Below are positions 6,514 to 12,838 of a DNA stretch of 13,411 bases, in pieces. The notes beneath the pieces were generated by a model. It saw only the letters and a list, made by a program, of their open reading frames with translations. It made no database searches and was not told the DNA's origin. Made by a program: the position numbers and the translations under genes. This DNA is from Thermotogaceae bacterium. Its GTDB lineage: Bacteria > Thermotogota > Thermotogae > B21-G9 > HyVt-16. Where the stretch lies: positions 1-13,411 of the forward strand of contig DQYP01000018.1 in NCBI GenBank assembly GCA_011043375.1, in the 5' to 3' direction. The stretch's first letter is position 1. Every line of letters begins with the position of its first letter.

Positions 6514-7605
6514 TCATTCTGAAGATTTTGGAATACTTCCAACTATATTATCAACGAACCAGTCCATTGATAAAAGTTCCTGATCTGATAAAATTTCTCC
6601 TTTTTTTACTTTCAAATTCCCGTTTTGATCCCAAATGGGCCCCTGGAATGGATGAAAATCACCCTTTATTATTGCTTGTTTAAACACTTCAACTATGCTT
6701 TTTACATTCGTTGGCACTTTCGAGGAAAGTGGTGCTAAGTCGACTATTCCATCTTTCATTCCACCCCAGTAATTTTCGGATTTCCAGCTCCCGTTCATTA
6801 CATCTTTTATTACCGTCTCATAGTAAACTCCCCAATTCCATACTGGAGCGGTTAAAAACGAATCAGTTCCAAATTTTCTCATATCCGAGTTGTAGCCTAT
6901 TGAATATACACCTTTTTCTTGGGCGGTTTGAACAGGAGCAGCGGAATCGGTTTGTTGAGCTATTATATCCGCTCCAGAATCAATCAAGCTGAGAGCAGCT
7001 TCCTTTTCTGTTGCGGGATCATACCAAGAATTTGTCCATACAACATGGACTTTGGCGTCAGGATTAACCAACTTTACTCCTAATGCAAAGGCATTTGTTA
7101 TTCTTATAACTTCAGGAATTGACACTGGAGCAACGTATCCGATTTTGTTTGTTTTTGTCATAAAACCTGCTATTATTCCAGCCAAAAAACTTGGTTCATA
7201 TATTCTTCCAAAATATGCAGACATGTTTTTATAAGTTTTATAACCTGAACAATGCATGAAAACCGTATTTGGGTATTTCTTAGCAACTTCTAACACAGCA
7301 TCCATGAATCCAAAACTTGTTGCGAAAACTATATCGTATTTTCTTTTTGCTAACGATTCAAAGATACTTATTGATTCCATACTGTCTGGAACATTTTCTA
7401 TGTAAGTTGTTTCAATCGAATCACCAAAAACTTTCTCAATATATTTTCTTCCGAGATCGTGTGCATAGGTCCAACCAGCGTCACCAACGGGACCAATGTA
7501 AACGAATGCAACTTTAAATTTTCTTGCTTGCACTGTTGAAAATAAGAACAGCAACACCAACATGATAATAATCACAAATAAATTCTTTTTCCTCAATCCA
7601 AGCAT
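6514..7605 (-). CDS. BMP-family ABC transporter substrate-binding protein, first gene of the riboswitch operon
   Basis: This is the first gene after the riboswitch terminator (363 residues). A basic N-terminus (LRKK) and hydrophobic core (about 9-24) form a signal peptide, with likely cleavage after VQA and no lipobox cysteine. The BMP family blocks seen in its paralogue are all kept: GDAGWTYAHDLGR, HCSGYKT, WYDPATEKEAALSLIDSGADIIAQ, SIGYNSDM and NWGVYY. Differences cluster around the segments after ADIIAQ (QTDSAAPVQ against HQDSPAPQQ) and after SIGYNSDM (RKFGTDSF against SAFAPKAH), which may tune ligand choice. ATG 7605 is preceded by AAGGGGGT about 7 nt upstream, which lies directly after the riboswitch terminator. 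Two binding proteins sharing one membrane complex is the simplest reading; recent gene duplication is inferred. Confidence 0.92.
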   Translation of the reverse strand: MLGLRKKNLFVIIIMLVLLFLFSTVQARKFKVAFVYIGPVGDAGWTYAHDLGRKYIEKVFGDSIETTYIENVPDSMESISIFESLAKRKYDIVFATSFGFMDAVLEVAKKYPNTVFMHCSGYKTYKNMSAYFGRIYEPSFLAGIIAGFMTKTNKIGYVAPVSIPEVIRITNAFALGVKLVNPDAKVHVVWTNSWYDPATEKEAALSLIDSGADIIAQQTDSAAPVQTAQEKGVYSIGYNSDMRKFGTDSFLTAPVWNWGVYYETVIKDVMNGSWKSENYWGGMKDGIVDLAPLSSKVPTNVKSIVEVFKQAIIKGDFHPFQGPIWDQNGNLKVKKGEILSDQELLSMDWFVDNIVGSIPKSSE

Positions 7606-7620
7606 CTTATAACCCCCTTC

Positions 7621-7657
7621 TGAAAATAAAAATCCACCCCAAGAAGCGGGGTGGATT
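7621..7657 (-). terminator. Intrinsic terminator of the purine riboswitch expression platform
   Basis: On the minus strand, AATCCACCCC (7657-7648 read backwards), a 7-nt loop GCTTCTT and GGGGTGGATT (7640-7631) form a perfect 10-bp stem followed by TTTTATTTTC. It lies between the purine aptamer and the ribosome binding site of the first binding-protein gene. Its 5' arm and loop (7640-7655) can instead pair with 7677-7692 as an antiterminator. Confidence 0.93.
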
Positions 7658-7680
7658 AATTGATTTTATGTATTCTTCCA

Positions 7681-7764
7681 CCCAGCCTCTTGTAGTCAAA
7701 CGGTTTACGGCCGTTTGGTAGAAACTCCTGAGCCATATTCCCAGGATTATACAAGAAGCGGGTA
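7681..7764 (-). promoter_or_regulatory. Purine riboswitch aptamer, guanine class
   Basis: Read on the minus strand this matches the purine riboswitch consensus point by point. P1 is CTTCTTGTA (7758-7750) with TACAAGAGG (7694-7686). J1/2 is TAATC. P2 is CCTGGG with CTCAGG, and loop L2 is AATATGG. J2/3 is AGTTTCTACC, P3 is AAACGG with CCGTTT, and loop L3 is CCGTAAA. J3/1 reads GACTAC. The cytosine in GACTAC is the specificity base that pairs with guanine or hypoxanthine; adenine riboswitches have U there. P1 can extend through ACCC/GGGT with one bulge. Ligand binding should stabilise P1, allow the downstream terminator and switch the transporter operon off. Confidence 0.95.
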
Positions 7765-7795
7765 TCTTCAGTTGTTAACCACTTTTTTCAGTTTT

Positions 7796-7820
7796 ATTCT
7801 ATACTAAAAGTATCTCATGA
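7796..7820 (-). promoter_or_regulatory. Possible weak promoter for the riboswitch operon
   Basis: On the minus strand a TAGAAT -10-like box (7801-7796) lies about 30 nt before the aptamer, within ATACTTTTAGTATAGAAT. The -35 region is only a T-rich stretch. It is placed sensibly for riboswitch transcription, but the match is poor, and read-through from purB is an alternative source of transcripts. Confidence 0.3.
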
Positions 7821-7845
7821 AAAATAAAATTTTGGAACAAAAATG

Positions 7846-9138
7846 TTAAAGTCCGAAACGCTTGAAAACCTCGTCCACATTTCTGAGATAATAATCAATG
7901 TTGAACAACTCATCGATATCGTTAATATCAAGAAATTTTAGGATTTCGGGATCGGTTTTAAGTATCTGTCGAAAATCTTTCCTTTCATTCCATGATTTCA
8001 TAGCATTTTTTTGCACTATTAGATAAGCTTCTTCTCTACTCAGACCTTTTTCAAGCAATTTAAGCATTACTCTCTGGGAGAAGACTAAATTATGGGATAT
8101 TTCAAAACTCTCTTTCATTCGATCGGTATTCACTACCAAGTTTTTGATCAAGTAATCCGCTTTTATGAGCATATAATAGATGATATTTGTTGCATCAGGT
8201 AAGATGACTCTCTCGACGGAAGAATGTGATATATCTCTTTCATGCCACAAAGCTATATTTTCAAAAGCGGCTTGTGAATAAGACCGAAGAAGTCTTGCCA
8301 TACCACACAACCTTTCACACAGTATCGGGTTCTTTTTATGAGGCATTGCACTTGAACCTCTCTGTCCTTTTTTGAAAGGCTCTTGTAATTCCAAAACTTC
8401 TGTCCTTTGAAGCAATCTAATCTCCAATGCAATTCTTTCAATTCCGGCAGCGATAAGTGAAAAAACGCTCAACAAATTTGCAATTCTATCTCTTGGAACA
8501 ATTTGTGTTGATACTTTTTCCACCTCTAAATCTAAGATTTCAGCAACAATCTTTTCGACCTCTGGAGAAATATTTGCATAGTTTCCCACTGCTCCACTGA
8601 TTTTCATCACAGAAACTTCTGACAGAGCGCTTTTTAATCTTTTATGATTTCTCAAAGCCTCTGAATACCATGACAATACTTTAAGACCAAAAGAAGTTGG
8701 TTCTGCATGGACTCCATGAGTTCTTCCAACTGTCGGAGTGTATTTGTGTGTGATTGCTAAATTCTTTAAGGAGTCTATGAACTTTTCCAAAGCTTCGAGA
8801 ATTATTTTTACAACCTTTTTCAAGGTCAGCCCTAACGCTGTGTCTATTACATCTGAAGATGTTAAACCCATATGGAAGTATTTGGCTTCATCACCCATAT
8901 TTTCAGTAACAGATTTTATAAATGCTATAACATCGTGATCTACTACTTTTTCCACTTCTTTTATTCTTTCGACATCTACAACTGCCTTTTTTAGGATTTT
9001 CGAAGCCGTCCCCTTAGGAGCCACACCAAGTTTTTCATAAGCTTTCACAACTGCTATTTCAACCTCGAGCCATCTTTTAAATTTTTCTTCTTCGCTCCAA
9101 ATTTCTTTCATTGGAGATATTGAGTATCTTTCAATCAA
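7846..9138 (-). CDS. purB: Adenylosuccinate lyase
   Basis: This cytoplasmic homotetrameric enzyme acts twice in purine synthesis: it releases fumarate from SAICAR to give AICAR, and from adenylosuccinate to give AMP. The 430 residues match the length of the T. maritima enzyme, and the sequence parallels it from MIERYS to the C-terminus. Fumarase/aspartase superfamily motifs are present: HDV (68-70), TSSDVIDTA (93-101), GRTHGVHAEPTSFG (138-151, with catalytic H141) and the signature GSSAMPHKKNP (261-271) on the mobile catalytic serine loop. The TTG start at 9138 is supported by the family N-terminus and by GGGAGGG several nt upstream. The gene has its own extended -10 promoter. No clear terminator follows, so transcripts may run into the purine riboswitch downstream. 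Confidence 0.97.
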   Translation of the reverse strand: MIERYSISPMKEIWSEEEKFKRWLEVEIAVVKAYEKLGVAPKGTASKILKKAVVDVERIKEVEKVVDHDVIAFIKSVTENMGDEAKYFHMGLTSSDVIDTALGLTLKKVVKIILEALEKFIDSLKNLAITHKYTPTVGRTHGVHAEPTSFGLKVLSWYSEALRNHKRLKSALSEVSVMKISGAVGNYANISPEVEKIVAEILDLEVEKVSTQIVPRDRIANLLSVFSLIAAGIERIALEIRLLQRTEVLELQEPFKKGQRGSSAMPHKKNPILCERLCGMARLLRSYSQAAFENIALWHERDISHSSVERVILPDATNIIYYMLIKADYLIKNLVVNTDRMKESFEISHNLVFSQRVMLKLLEKGLSREEAYLIVQKNAMKSWNERKDFRQILKTDPEILKFLDINDIDELFNIDYYLRNVDEVFKRFGL

Positions 9139-9173
9139 TTGAGTCCCTCCCTACATCTTCTATTGTTTTTTGA

Positions 9174-9200
9174 ATTATACCATTCAATTTGAAGGATCAA
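9174..9200 (-). promoter_or_regulatory. Extended -10 promoter of purB
   Basis: On the minus strand TGGTATAAT gives a consensus -10 (9179-9174) with the extended TGn element. TTGATC (9200-9195) is a -35-like box 15 nt upstream. Transcription would start near 9167, about 28 nt before the purB TTG start. Confidence 0.65.
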
Positions 9201-9212
9201 GTGGGATATAAT
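9183..9212 (+). promoter_or_regulatory. Divergent -10 box and small palindrome in the purB intergenic region
   Basis: TATAAT (9207-9212) faces the + strand gene, but its -35 region is weak and the start site would lie only about 11 nt before the GTG. The palindrome TTCAA-T-TTGAA (9183-9193) lies between the two divergent -10 boxes and could be an operator; this is speculative. Confidence 0.35.
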
Positions 9213-9229
9213 ATAAAAGGGGTGATAAA

Positions 9230-10168
9230 GTGGATCCTTTCATTCTAACAATCATAATAATATTCGTCGTCACACTGATTGTAAGTTATCTTAAGTCGAT
9301 TCTCAGAGACAGATGTTTGAAGGATTTTGATAAATTTCCTGTAATTGTCTTATTGAAAAATGGTAAATCAATTTGGGGTAGAATGCGTTTGAAATCTTCT
9401 GGATTCATTTTGACGTATGATCAGCCTTATGATAATATTTCACACCTTGAATATGGCTTTATAATTTACAGAAATGAATTTTCGACGATTTTCAGCATAG
9501 TTAGGCTGATTTCGGATCTTTCAGAGAGTGAAAAAAGATTGAGGGAAATAAGAAAAAAGGTAGAAGTTTTCAAACCCATTCTTTGGCTAAGAAAAAAGAC
9601 CAGGAACTTTTTTGCGGCGGTGAGGGATGCCTTTGTAGATACTTTCTCCATGTTTTTGGGGAAATATGGTGCTAAAAGCTCTTTGATTTCTCAAAATCAA
9701 AGGTATGTAAAAAGTCTCGGAACGACGGTGATCGATTATATAGGTAACTCATACGATCCCATACTTGAGGGATTGATAGGAAAACGTGTTGTATATGAGG
9801 TGTTTGAGAGTGAAACCTGGAAAGAATACACAGGTGTTTTGAAAAATTATTCCAAGGATTTCCTTGAAATTCTCGAAACAGAGATTTCAATTAAATTAGC
9901 ACTTAAACTCCGTGAAAATCAGAGAAAAGCATCGCATTTCAACGTAGAAATTCTTAAAGATGAGAATCGAATCACCGTGTTGAATAAGCGAAATAACTCT
10001 ATAAAGTTGATTTTAGAAAATGGTGATGTGATGGTTGATCCCGATCAACAGATTGAGTTGGATCAAGATTCATCCGATTCAGTAAAACTAATGATAGAGC
10101 TCTCCGAAAAAGTAGATGTGGTGTTACCAAGATCTAGTGCAGTTGTTAGACACTTAGCTGAAGGGTGA
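9230..10168 (+). CDS. Membrane-anchored protein of unknown function
   Basis: I do not recognise a function. The product (312 residues) starts with one hydrophobic helix (about 3-22) followed by a basic stretch, so it is probably anchored with a cytoplasmic body. Residues about 36-75 (PVIVLLKNGKSIWGRMRLKS, then FILTYDQP and the LEYGFIIYRNE region) look like a small beta domain. A basic amphipathic region (about 95-145) follows. A second beta-rich segment (about 185-220, containing LIGKRVVYEV and YTGVLKNYSKDFLEI) resembles the first and may be an SH3/Sm-like repeat. I recall similar uncharacterised proteins in other phyla but cannot name a family. The GTG start is supported by AGGGGTGAT just upstream. 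It is divergent from purB and ends before a strong terminator, so it is likely monocistronic. Confidence 0.7.
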   Translation: MDPFILTIIIIFVVTLIVSYLKSILRDRCLKDFDKFPVIVLLKNGKSIWGRMRLKSSGFILTYDQPYDNISHLEYGFIIYRNEFSTIFSIVRLISDLSESEKRLREIRKKVEVFKPILWLRKKTRNFFAAVRDAFVDTFSMFLGKYGAKSSLISQNQRYVKSLGTTVIDYIGNSYDPILEGLIGKRVVYEVFESETWKEYTGVLKNYSKDFLEILETEISIKLALKLRENQRKASHFNVEILKDENRITVLNKRNNSIKLILENGDVMVDPDQQIELDQDSSDSVKLMIELSEKVDVVLPRSSAVVRHLAEG

Positions 10169-10193
10169 CTATGGATTGTATAAGTTTTTGTTG

Positions 10194-10286
10194 TATAATT
10201 ATATTGATAAATACCCAAAGGGGGTTGGGATAGGGGGGTAATTAAAGAAGGGACACAGGCTGGCGTTATACCAGCCTGTGTTTTTT
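10194..10286 (+). ncRNA. Candidate short G-rich transcript ending at a strong terminator
   Basis: A consensus TATAAT (10194-10199) is followed by about 80 nt with no credible ORF, ending at an 11-bp terminator. The interval holds a hairpin CCCAA-AGGGGG-TTGGG (10214-10229) and four G-tracts: 10220-10224, 10227-10229, 10233-10238 and 10250-10252. No good -35 box is present, and the stretch may simply be the 3' UTR of the preceding gene. Confidence 0.3.
10253..10286 (+). terminator. Strong rho-independent terminator
   Basis: ACACAGGCTGG (10253-10263), a 7-nt loop and CCAGCCTGTGT (10271-10281) form a perfect 11-bp stem, followed by a run of T to 10286. It terminates the upstream membrane-protein gene and any shorter transcript starting near 10206. 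Confidence 0.95.
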
Positions 10287-10300
10287 GAAAGAAATATCTC

Positions 10301-10322
10301 AACAATACATTATAGCATTGTT
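10301..10322. repeat. AACAAT/ATTGTT inverted repeat upstream of the BTAD regulator
   Basis: AACAAT (10301-10306) and ATTGTT (10317-10322) are perfect 6-bp arms separated by 10 bp. A further ATTGTT occurs about 17 bp on (10338-10343). The site sits about 55 bp upstream of the regulator's promoter. It could be an operator or a chance AT-rich repeat. Confidence 0.35.
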
Positions 10323-10358
10323 ATTTTCCTATCTATATTGTTAATTTTGTGTCCATAT

Positions 10359-10385
10359 TAGACAAGGTTTAAATTATGATATAAT
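10359..10385 (+). promoter_or_regulatory. Extended -10 promoter of the BTAD regulator
   Basis: TGATATAAT (10377-10385) is a TGn-extended consensus -10. TAGACA (10359-10364) is a -35-like box 15 nt upstream. Predicted transcription starts near 10391, giving a leader of about 135 nt before the preferred ATG at 10526. The leader is AT-rich and shows no recognisable riboswitch. Confidence 0.6.
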
Positions 10386-10514
10386 TAAAGGATAAGAAAA
10401 TGACAATTGGTACCATGTATTGTTTTATTGTCTTTTTATTATGTTTTTACCACTATTTTATCAGTCAAATCTTTAAATATTTAAATAGGAATGAAAGTTT
10501 CAAGGGTTGGAGAT

Positions 10515-10528
10515 GGAGGGATTTTATG
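10515..10528 (+). promoter_or_regulatory. Shine-Dalgarno deciding the start of the BTAD regulator
   Basis: GGAGGG (10515-10520) lies 5 nt before ATG 10526. The alternative ATG at 10400 has only AAGGA upstream, located at the predicted transcription start, so the downstream ATG is preferred. Confidence 0.8.
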
Positions 10529-11656
10529 GACACGAATCGCTTGGTGTTAAGAGCATTTGGTAAATTCCAAGTGGAATTGAACGGTTTTTCGGTATTTGAA
10601 AAATTCTGTAGATCTGAAAAAGCTAAGGAGCTTTTCAGGTATTTGTTGCTTTTCAAAGATACGAAAATCAATAAGGAAAAATTGTTGGATATATTTTGGC
10701 CAGGTATGACATTGGATAAAGCCTATCAGAACTTGAATTCAACTGTGTACCTGATACGAAACGCTTTCGATAGAGCATCGGAAAAAGGAATCGGTAAATC
10801 GATTGTTAGAAGTTCAAATCAGATGTTTTGGTTGGTACTTCCAGAAGGTTATTATTACGATGTCGAAGAATTCAAAAATTTTGTGAATTCAGCTATACAT
10901 GAACATGACGATCAAAGGAGGATAGAGTACTGTAAAAAAGCCATAGAGATTTACAAAGGTGATCTTTTCACGGAGGACATATACTCAGAATGGAGTGTTT
11001 CTTTCAGGGAAGAATATCGTGAATTGATGATAAACACATTAGTATTGCTTGTGGAAACTTTGTACAAAGAAAAGAGATTTGATGAATGTATGTATTACAT
11101 AATAAAGATCTTGGAAATGGACAAATATAATGAGAGTGCTATATATTATAAAATACTCGTTCTTGTGTCTAAAAAACTTTACAATCAAGCCCTGAAAGTC
11201 TATGAAGAATTTGCAGCTCTTTTGAAGGAGGAAATGGATATCTCACCATCGATAAATTTGAAAGAATTGTATTATGAAGTGAAGAAGCAAATTAGGAATG
11301 AAAATACTCCGACTATAACACCTGATATTCCTAATTTTCTGGAAATTGAAGAATTCAAGAAATACCTGAAGTTCGAGTTGAAAAAGAGATGCAAGAATTT
11401 CATTTTGATAGAGATCTTCTCCAAAAATAGTTTGATAATCAAAGAAAAAATTTTGAATGAGTTATTTTCAAACCTCAGGGAGGCGGATATAATATCGGCT
11501 GCTGGAGATAAAATATACGCTTTATTGGTGGACCTGAAAAGCAAAAATGAAGGTGGAAAGATCATAAAAAGGTTGCAAAAGAGATTTAGAGGCAGTGGTA
11601 TTTCGGTCGAGATAAAAGATGTTGATGCTGTTAACGTCGTTGAGACTTTAAGTTGA
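10526..11656 (+). CDS. BTAD (SARP-like) transcriptional regulator with degenerate GGDEF-like C-terminus
   Basis: This is a probable cytoplasmic DNA-binding regulator (376 residues from ATG 10526). Residues about 5-108 form an OmpR/SARP-type winged helix, starting LVLRAFGKFQVELNG and containing KELFRYLLLFKDTKINKEKLLDIFWPG cut into helices. Residues about 110-253 are a bacterial transcriptional activator domain of TPR-like helices (DVEEFKNFV, AIEIYKGDLF, REEYRELMINTLVLL, LYNQALKVYEEF). Residues about 272-376 resemble a GGDEF fold without its active site: LREADIISAAGDKIYALL aligns with the usual LRxxD...GGDEF block, reading GDKIY instead. The frame extends upstream to 10400 and would add a hydrophobic N-terminus, but that stretch lacks a usable ribosome binding site and looks non-coding. 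Target genes are unknown. It converges on the oxidoreductase gene with a 9-bp gap. Confidence 0.82.
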   Translation: MDTNRLVLRAFGKFQVELNGFSVFEKFCRSEKAKELFRYLLLFKDTKINKEKLLDIFWPGMTLDKAYQNLNSTVYLIRNAFDRASEKGIGKSIVRSSNQMFWLVLPEGYYYDVEEFKNFVNSAIHEHDDQRRIEYCKKAIEIYKGDLFTEDIYSEWSVSFREEYRELMINTLVLLVETLYKEKRFDECMYYIIKILEMDKYNESAIYYKILVLVSKKLYNQALKVYEEFAALLKEEMDISPSINLKELYYEVKKQIRNENTPTITPDIPNFLEIEEFKKYLKFELKKRCKNFILIEIFSKNSLIIKEKILNELFSNLREADIISAAGDKIYALLVDLKSKNEGGKIIKRLQKRFRGSGISVEIKDVDAVNVVETLS

Positions 11657-11665
11657 TAATCTCCC

Positions 11666-12808
11666 TCAATCGATCTTGGGAAAATCGATCCATATCGAAC
11701 CTCTTTGTGAACTTTCCACACAAGTATGGACGAATGTAACACCCCTTGCACCATCAAGAACATCTGGAAAGTTCTTTTCAGGGTGTGGTTTTCCGAGTTT
11801 TTTATTTAAAAGAACTTCTATAAACGAAGAATATAAGTTAGCGAAGGCTTCCACAAACCCTTCAGGATGTCCCATTGGAAGGGTGAGATTTGAATTTATC
11901 AACTTTGAAGAGGTTTCTCGACCTCTAAAGAGAATTTTTGTAGGTTCACCTATTTTGTTGAGAATCAATCTATTTGGTTTTTCTTGCTCCCATTCTATTG
12001 AACCTTCTGTGCCATATATCCGAAGTTTTAAAGCATTCTTATTTCCAGATGCTATTTGAGATGTCCAGTAGTTACCAACCGCTCCTGAATCATATTCGAG
12101 TATTATAAAAGCATTATCGTCCAATTTTTCTGGATGGATAAAACAGCTCAATTTTGCTAAAATCCTCTTCACTTTTAGGTCAGTTAAGAAACTTACTAAA
12201 CTCTCGATATGAGCTCCAATATCTCCAACACTGCTAGAAACACCCATATATTCCTTCTTCAATCTCCAGCTTGTACCTTCGCCTATCGTTCTTTTGTTTA
12301 AAAGCCATTCTTGTGGATACTCAGCAACCACAAATTTTACTTTTCCTATTTCTCCTGATTTTATAATCTCCTTGGCCTTTTTTATCATGGAATAACCTAT
12401 ATAGGTGTAGGTTACCATGAATTCCAAATTGGTTGACTTCACAAGGTTAACCAGTTCGAAAGCATCTTTTATCTCTAAAGTAAGTGGTTTGTCACACACA
12501 ACATTTATCCCATTTTCGAGGAAGCTCTTTGCAACCTCAAAGTGTAAGTAATTTGGAACAACTATAGAAACGAAATCTATTTTATCTTCCCTTTTTGCCT
12601 CTTTTTCAGCCATTTCTTCAAAAGTCCTATAGACTCTCGAGGGATCTATACCAAGTTTTTTTGCACTTTCAATGTTCCTTTCATGATCACTCGAAAAACA
12701 TCCTGCGACTAGTTCGGCCTTACCAGTTAAAGATACAGCTGCCCTATGGACAGGGCCTATGAAAGCACCAACGCCACCCCCTACTTGACCATATTTTAGT
12801 TTCTTCAC
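11666..12808 (-). CDS. Gfo/Idh/MocA-family oxidoreductase
   Basis: This is an NAD(P)-dependent dehydrogenase of the glucose-fructose oxidoreductase/inositol dehydrogenase superfamily, normally acting on sugars, inositols or sugar acids in the cytoplasm. The 380 residues carry an N-terminal Rossmann fold with GQVGGGVGAFIGPVHR (7-22), the VPNYLH block (84-89), the catalytic lysine motif CDKP (K107; EKP in many members) and GDIGAH (195-200), whose aspartate and histidine correspond to catalytic residues in the family. The C-terminal half is the mixed alpha/beta substrate domain. The GTG start at 12808 is supported by GGGGGG about 9 nt upstream and by the family N-terminus; the nearby ATG at 12815 is out of frame. 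It follows the aminopeptidase gene by 30 nt and is probably co-transcribed with it. The substrate cannot be told from the sequence or these neighbours. Confidence 0.9.
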   Translation of the reverse strand: MKKLKYGQVGGGVGAFIGPVHRAAVSLTGKAELVAGCFSSDHERNIESAKKLGIDPSRVYRTFEEMAEKEAKREDKIDFVSIVVPNYLHFEVAKSFLENGINVVCDKPLTLEIKDAFELVNLVKSTNLEFMVTYTYIGYSMIKKAKEIIKSGEIGKVKFVVAEYPQEWLLNKRTIGEGTSWRLKKEYMGVSSSVGDIGAHIESLVSFLTDLKVKRILAKLSCFIHPEKLDDNAFIILEYDSGAVGNYWTSQIASGNKNALKLRIYGTEGSIEWEQEKPNRLILNKIGEPTKILFRGRETSSKLINSNLTLPMGHPEGFVEAFANLYSSFIEVLLNKKLGKPHPEKNFPDVLDGARGVTFVHTCVESSQRGSIWIDFPKID

Positions 12809-12838
12809 ACTCCATTTCCCCCCATTTTTCGGTGTTCA

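Noticed and set aside
7681..7764. Adenine riboswitch or 2'-deoxyguanosine variant
   Set aside because: The J3/1 base is cytosine rather than uracil, and J2/3 follows the ordinary guanine-class sequence TTTCTACC.
10241..10287. Tiny peptide frame spanning the terminator stem
   Set aside because: It would need an ATT start directly next to the G-tract, and its sequence is simply the terminator stem read as codons.
10169..10290. T-box or known riboswitch upstream of the BTAD regulator
   Set aside because: No T-box sequence or known aptamer core was recognised, and the terminator precedes the regulator's own promoter. The structure belongs to the upstream gene or a separate RNA.
10400..10525. 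N-terminal extension of the BTAD regulator with a possible membrane helix
   Set aside because: Its ATG would lie within about 10 nt of the predicted transcription start with no usable ribosome binding site. The stretch is AT-rich and coding-poor, while ATG 10526 has GGAGGG at ideal spacing and starts right at the winged-helix domain.
11657..11695. Terminator between the convergent BTAD regulator and oxidoreductase genes
   Set aside because: Two ATCGAT palindromes occur (within 11669-11690) but inside coding sequence, and no stem with a T-run is visible in the 9-bp gap.
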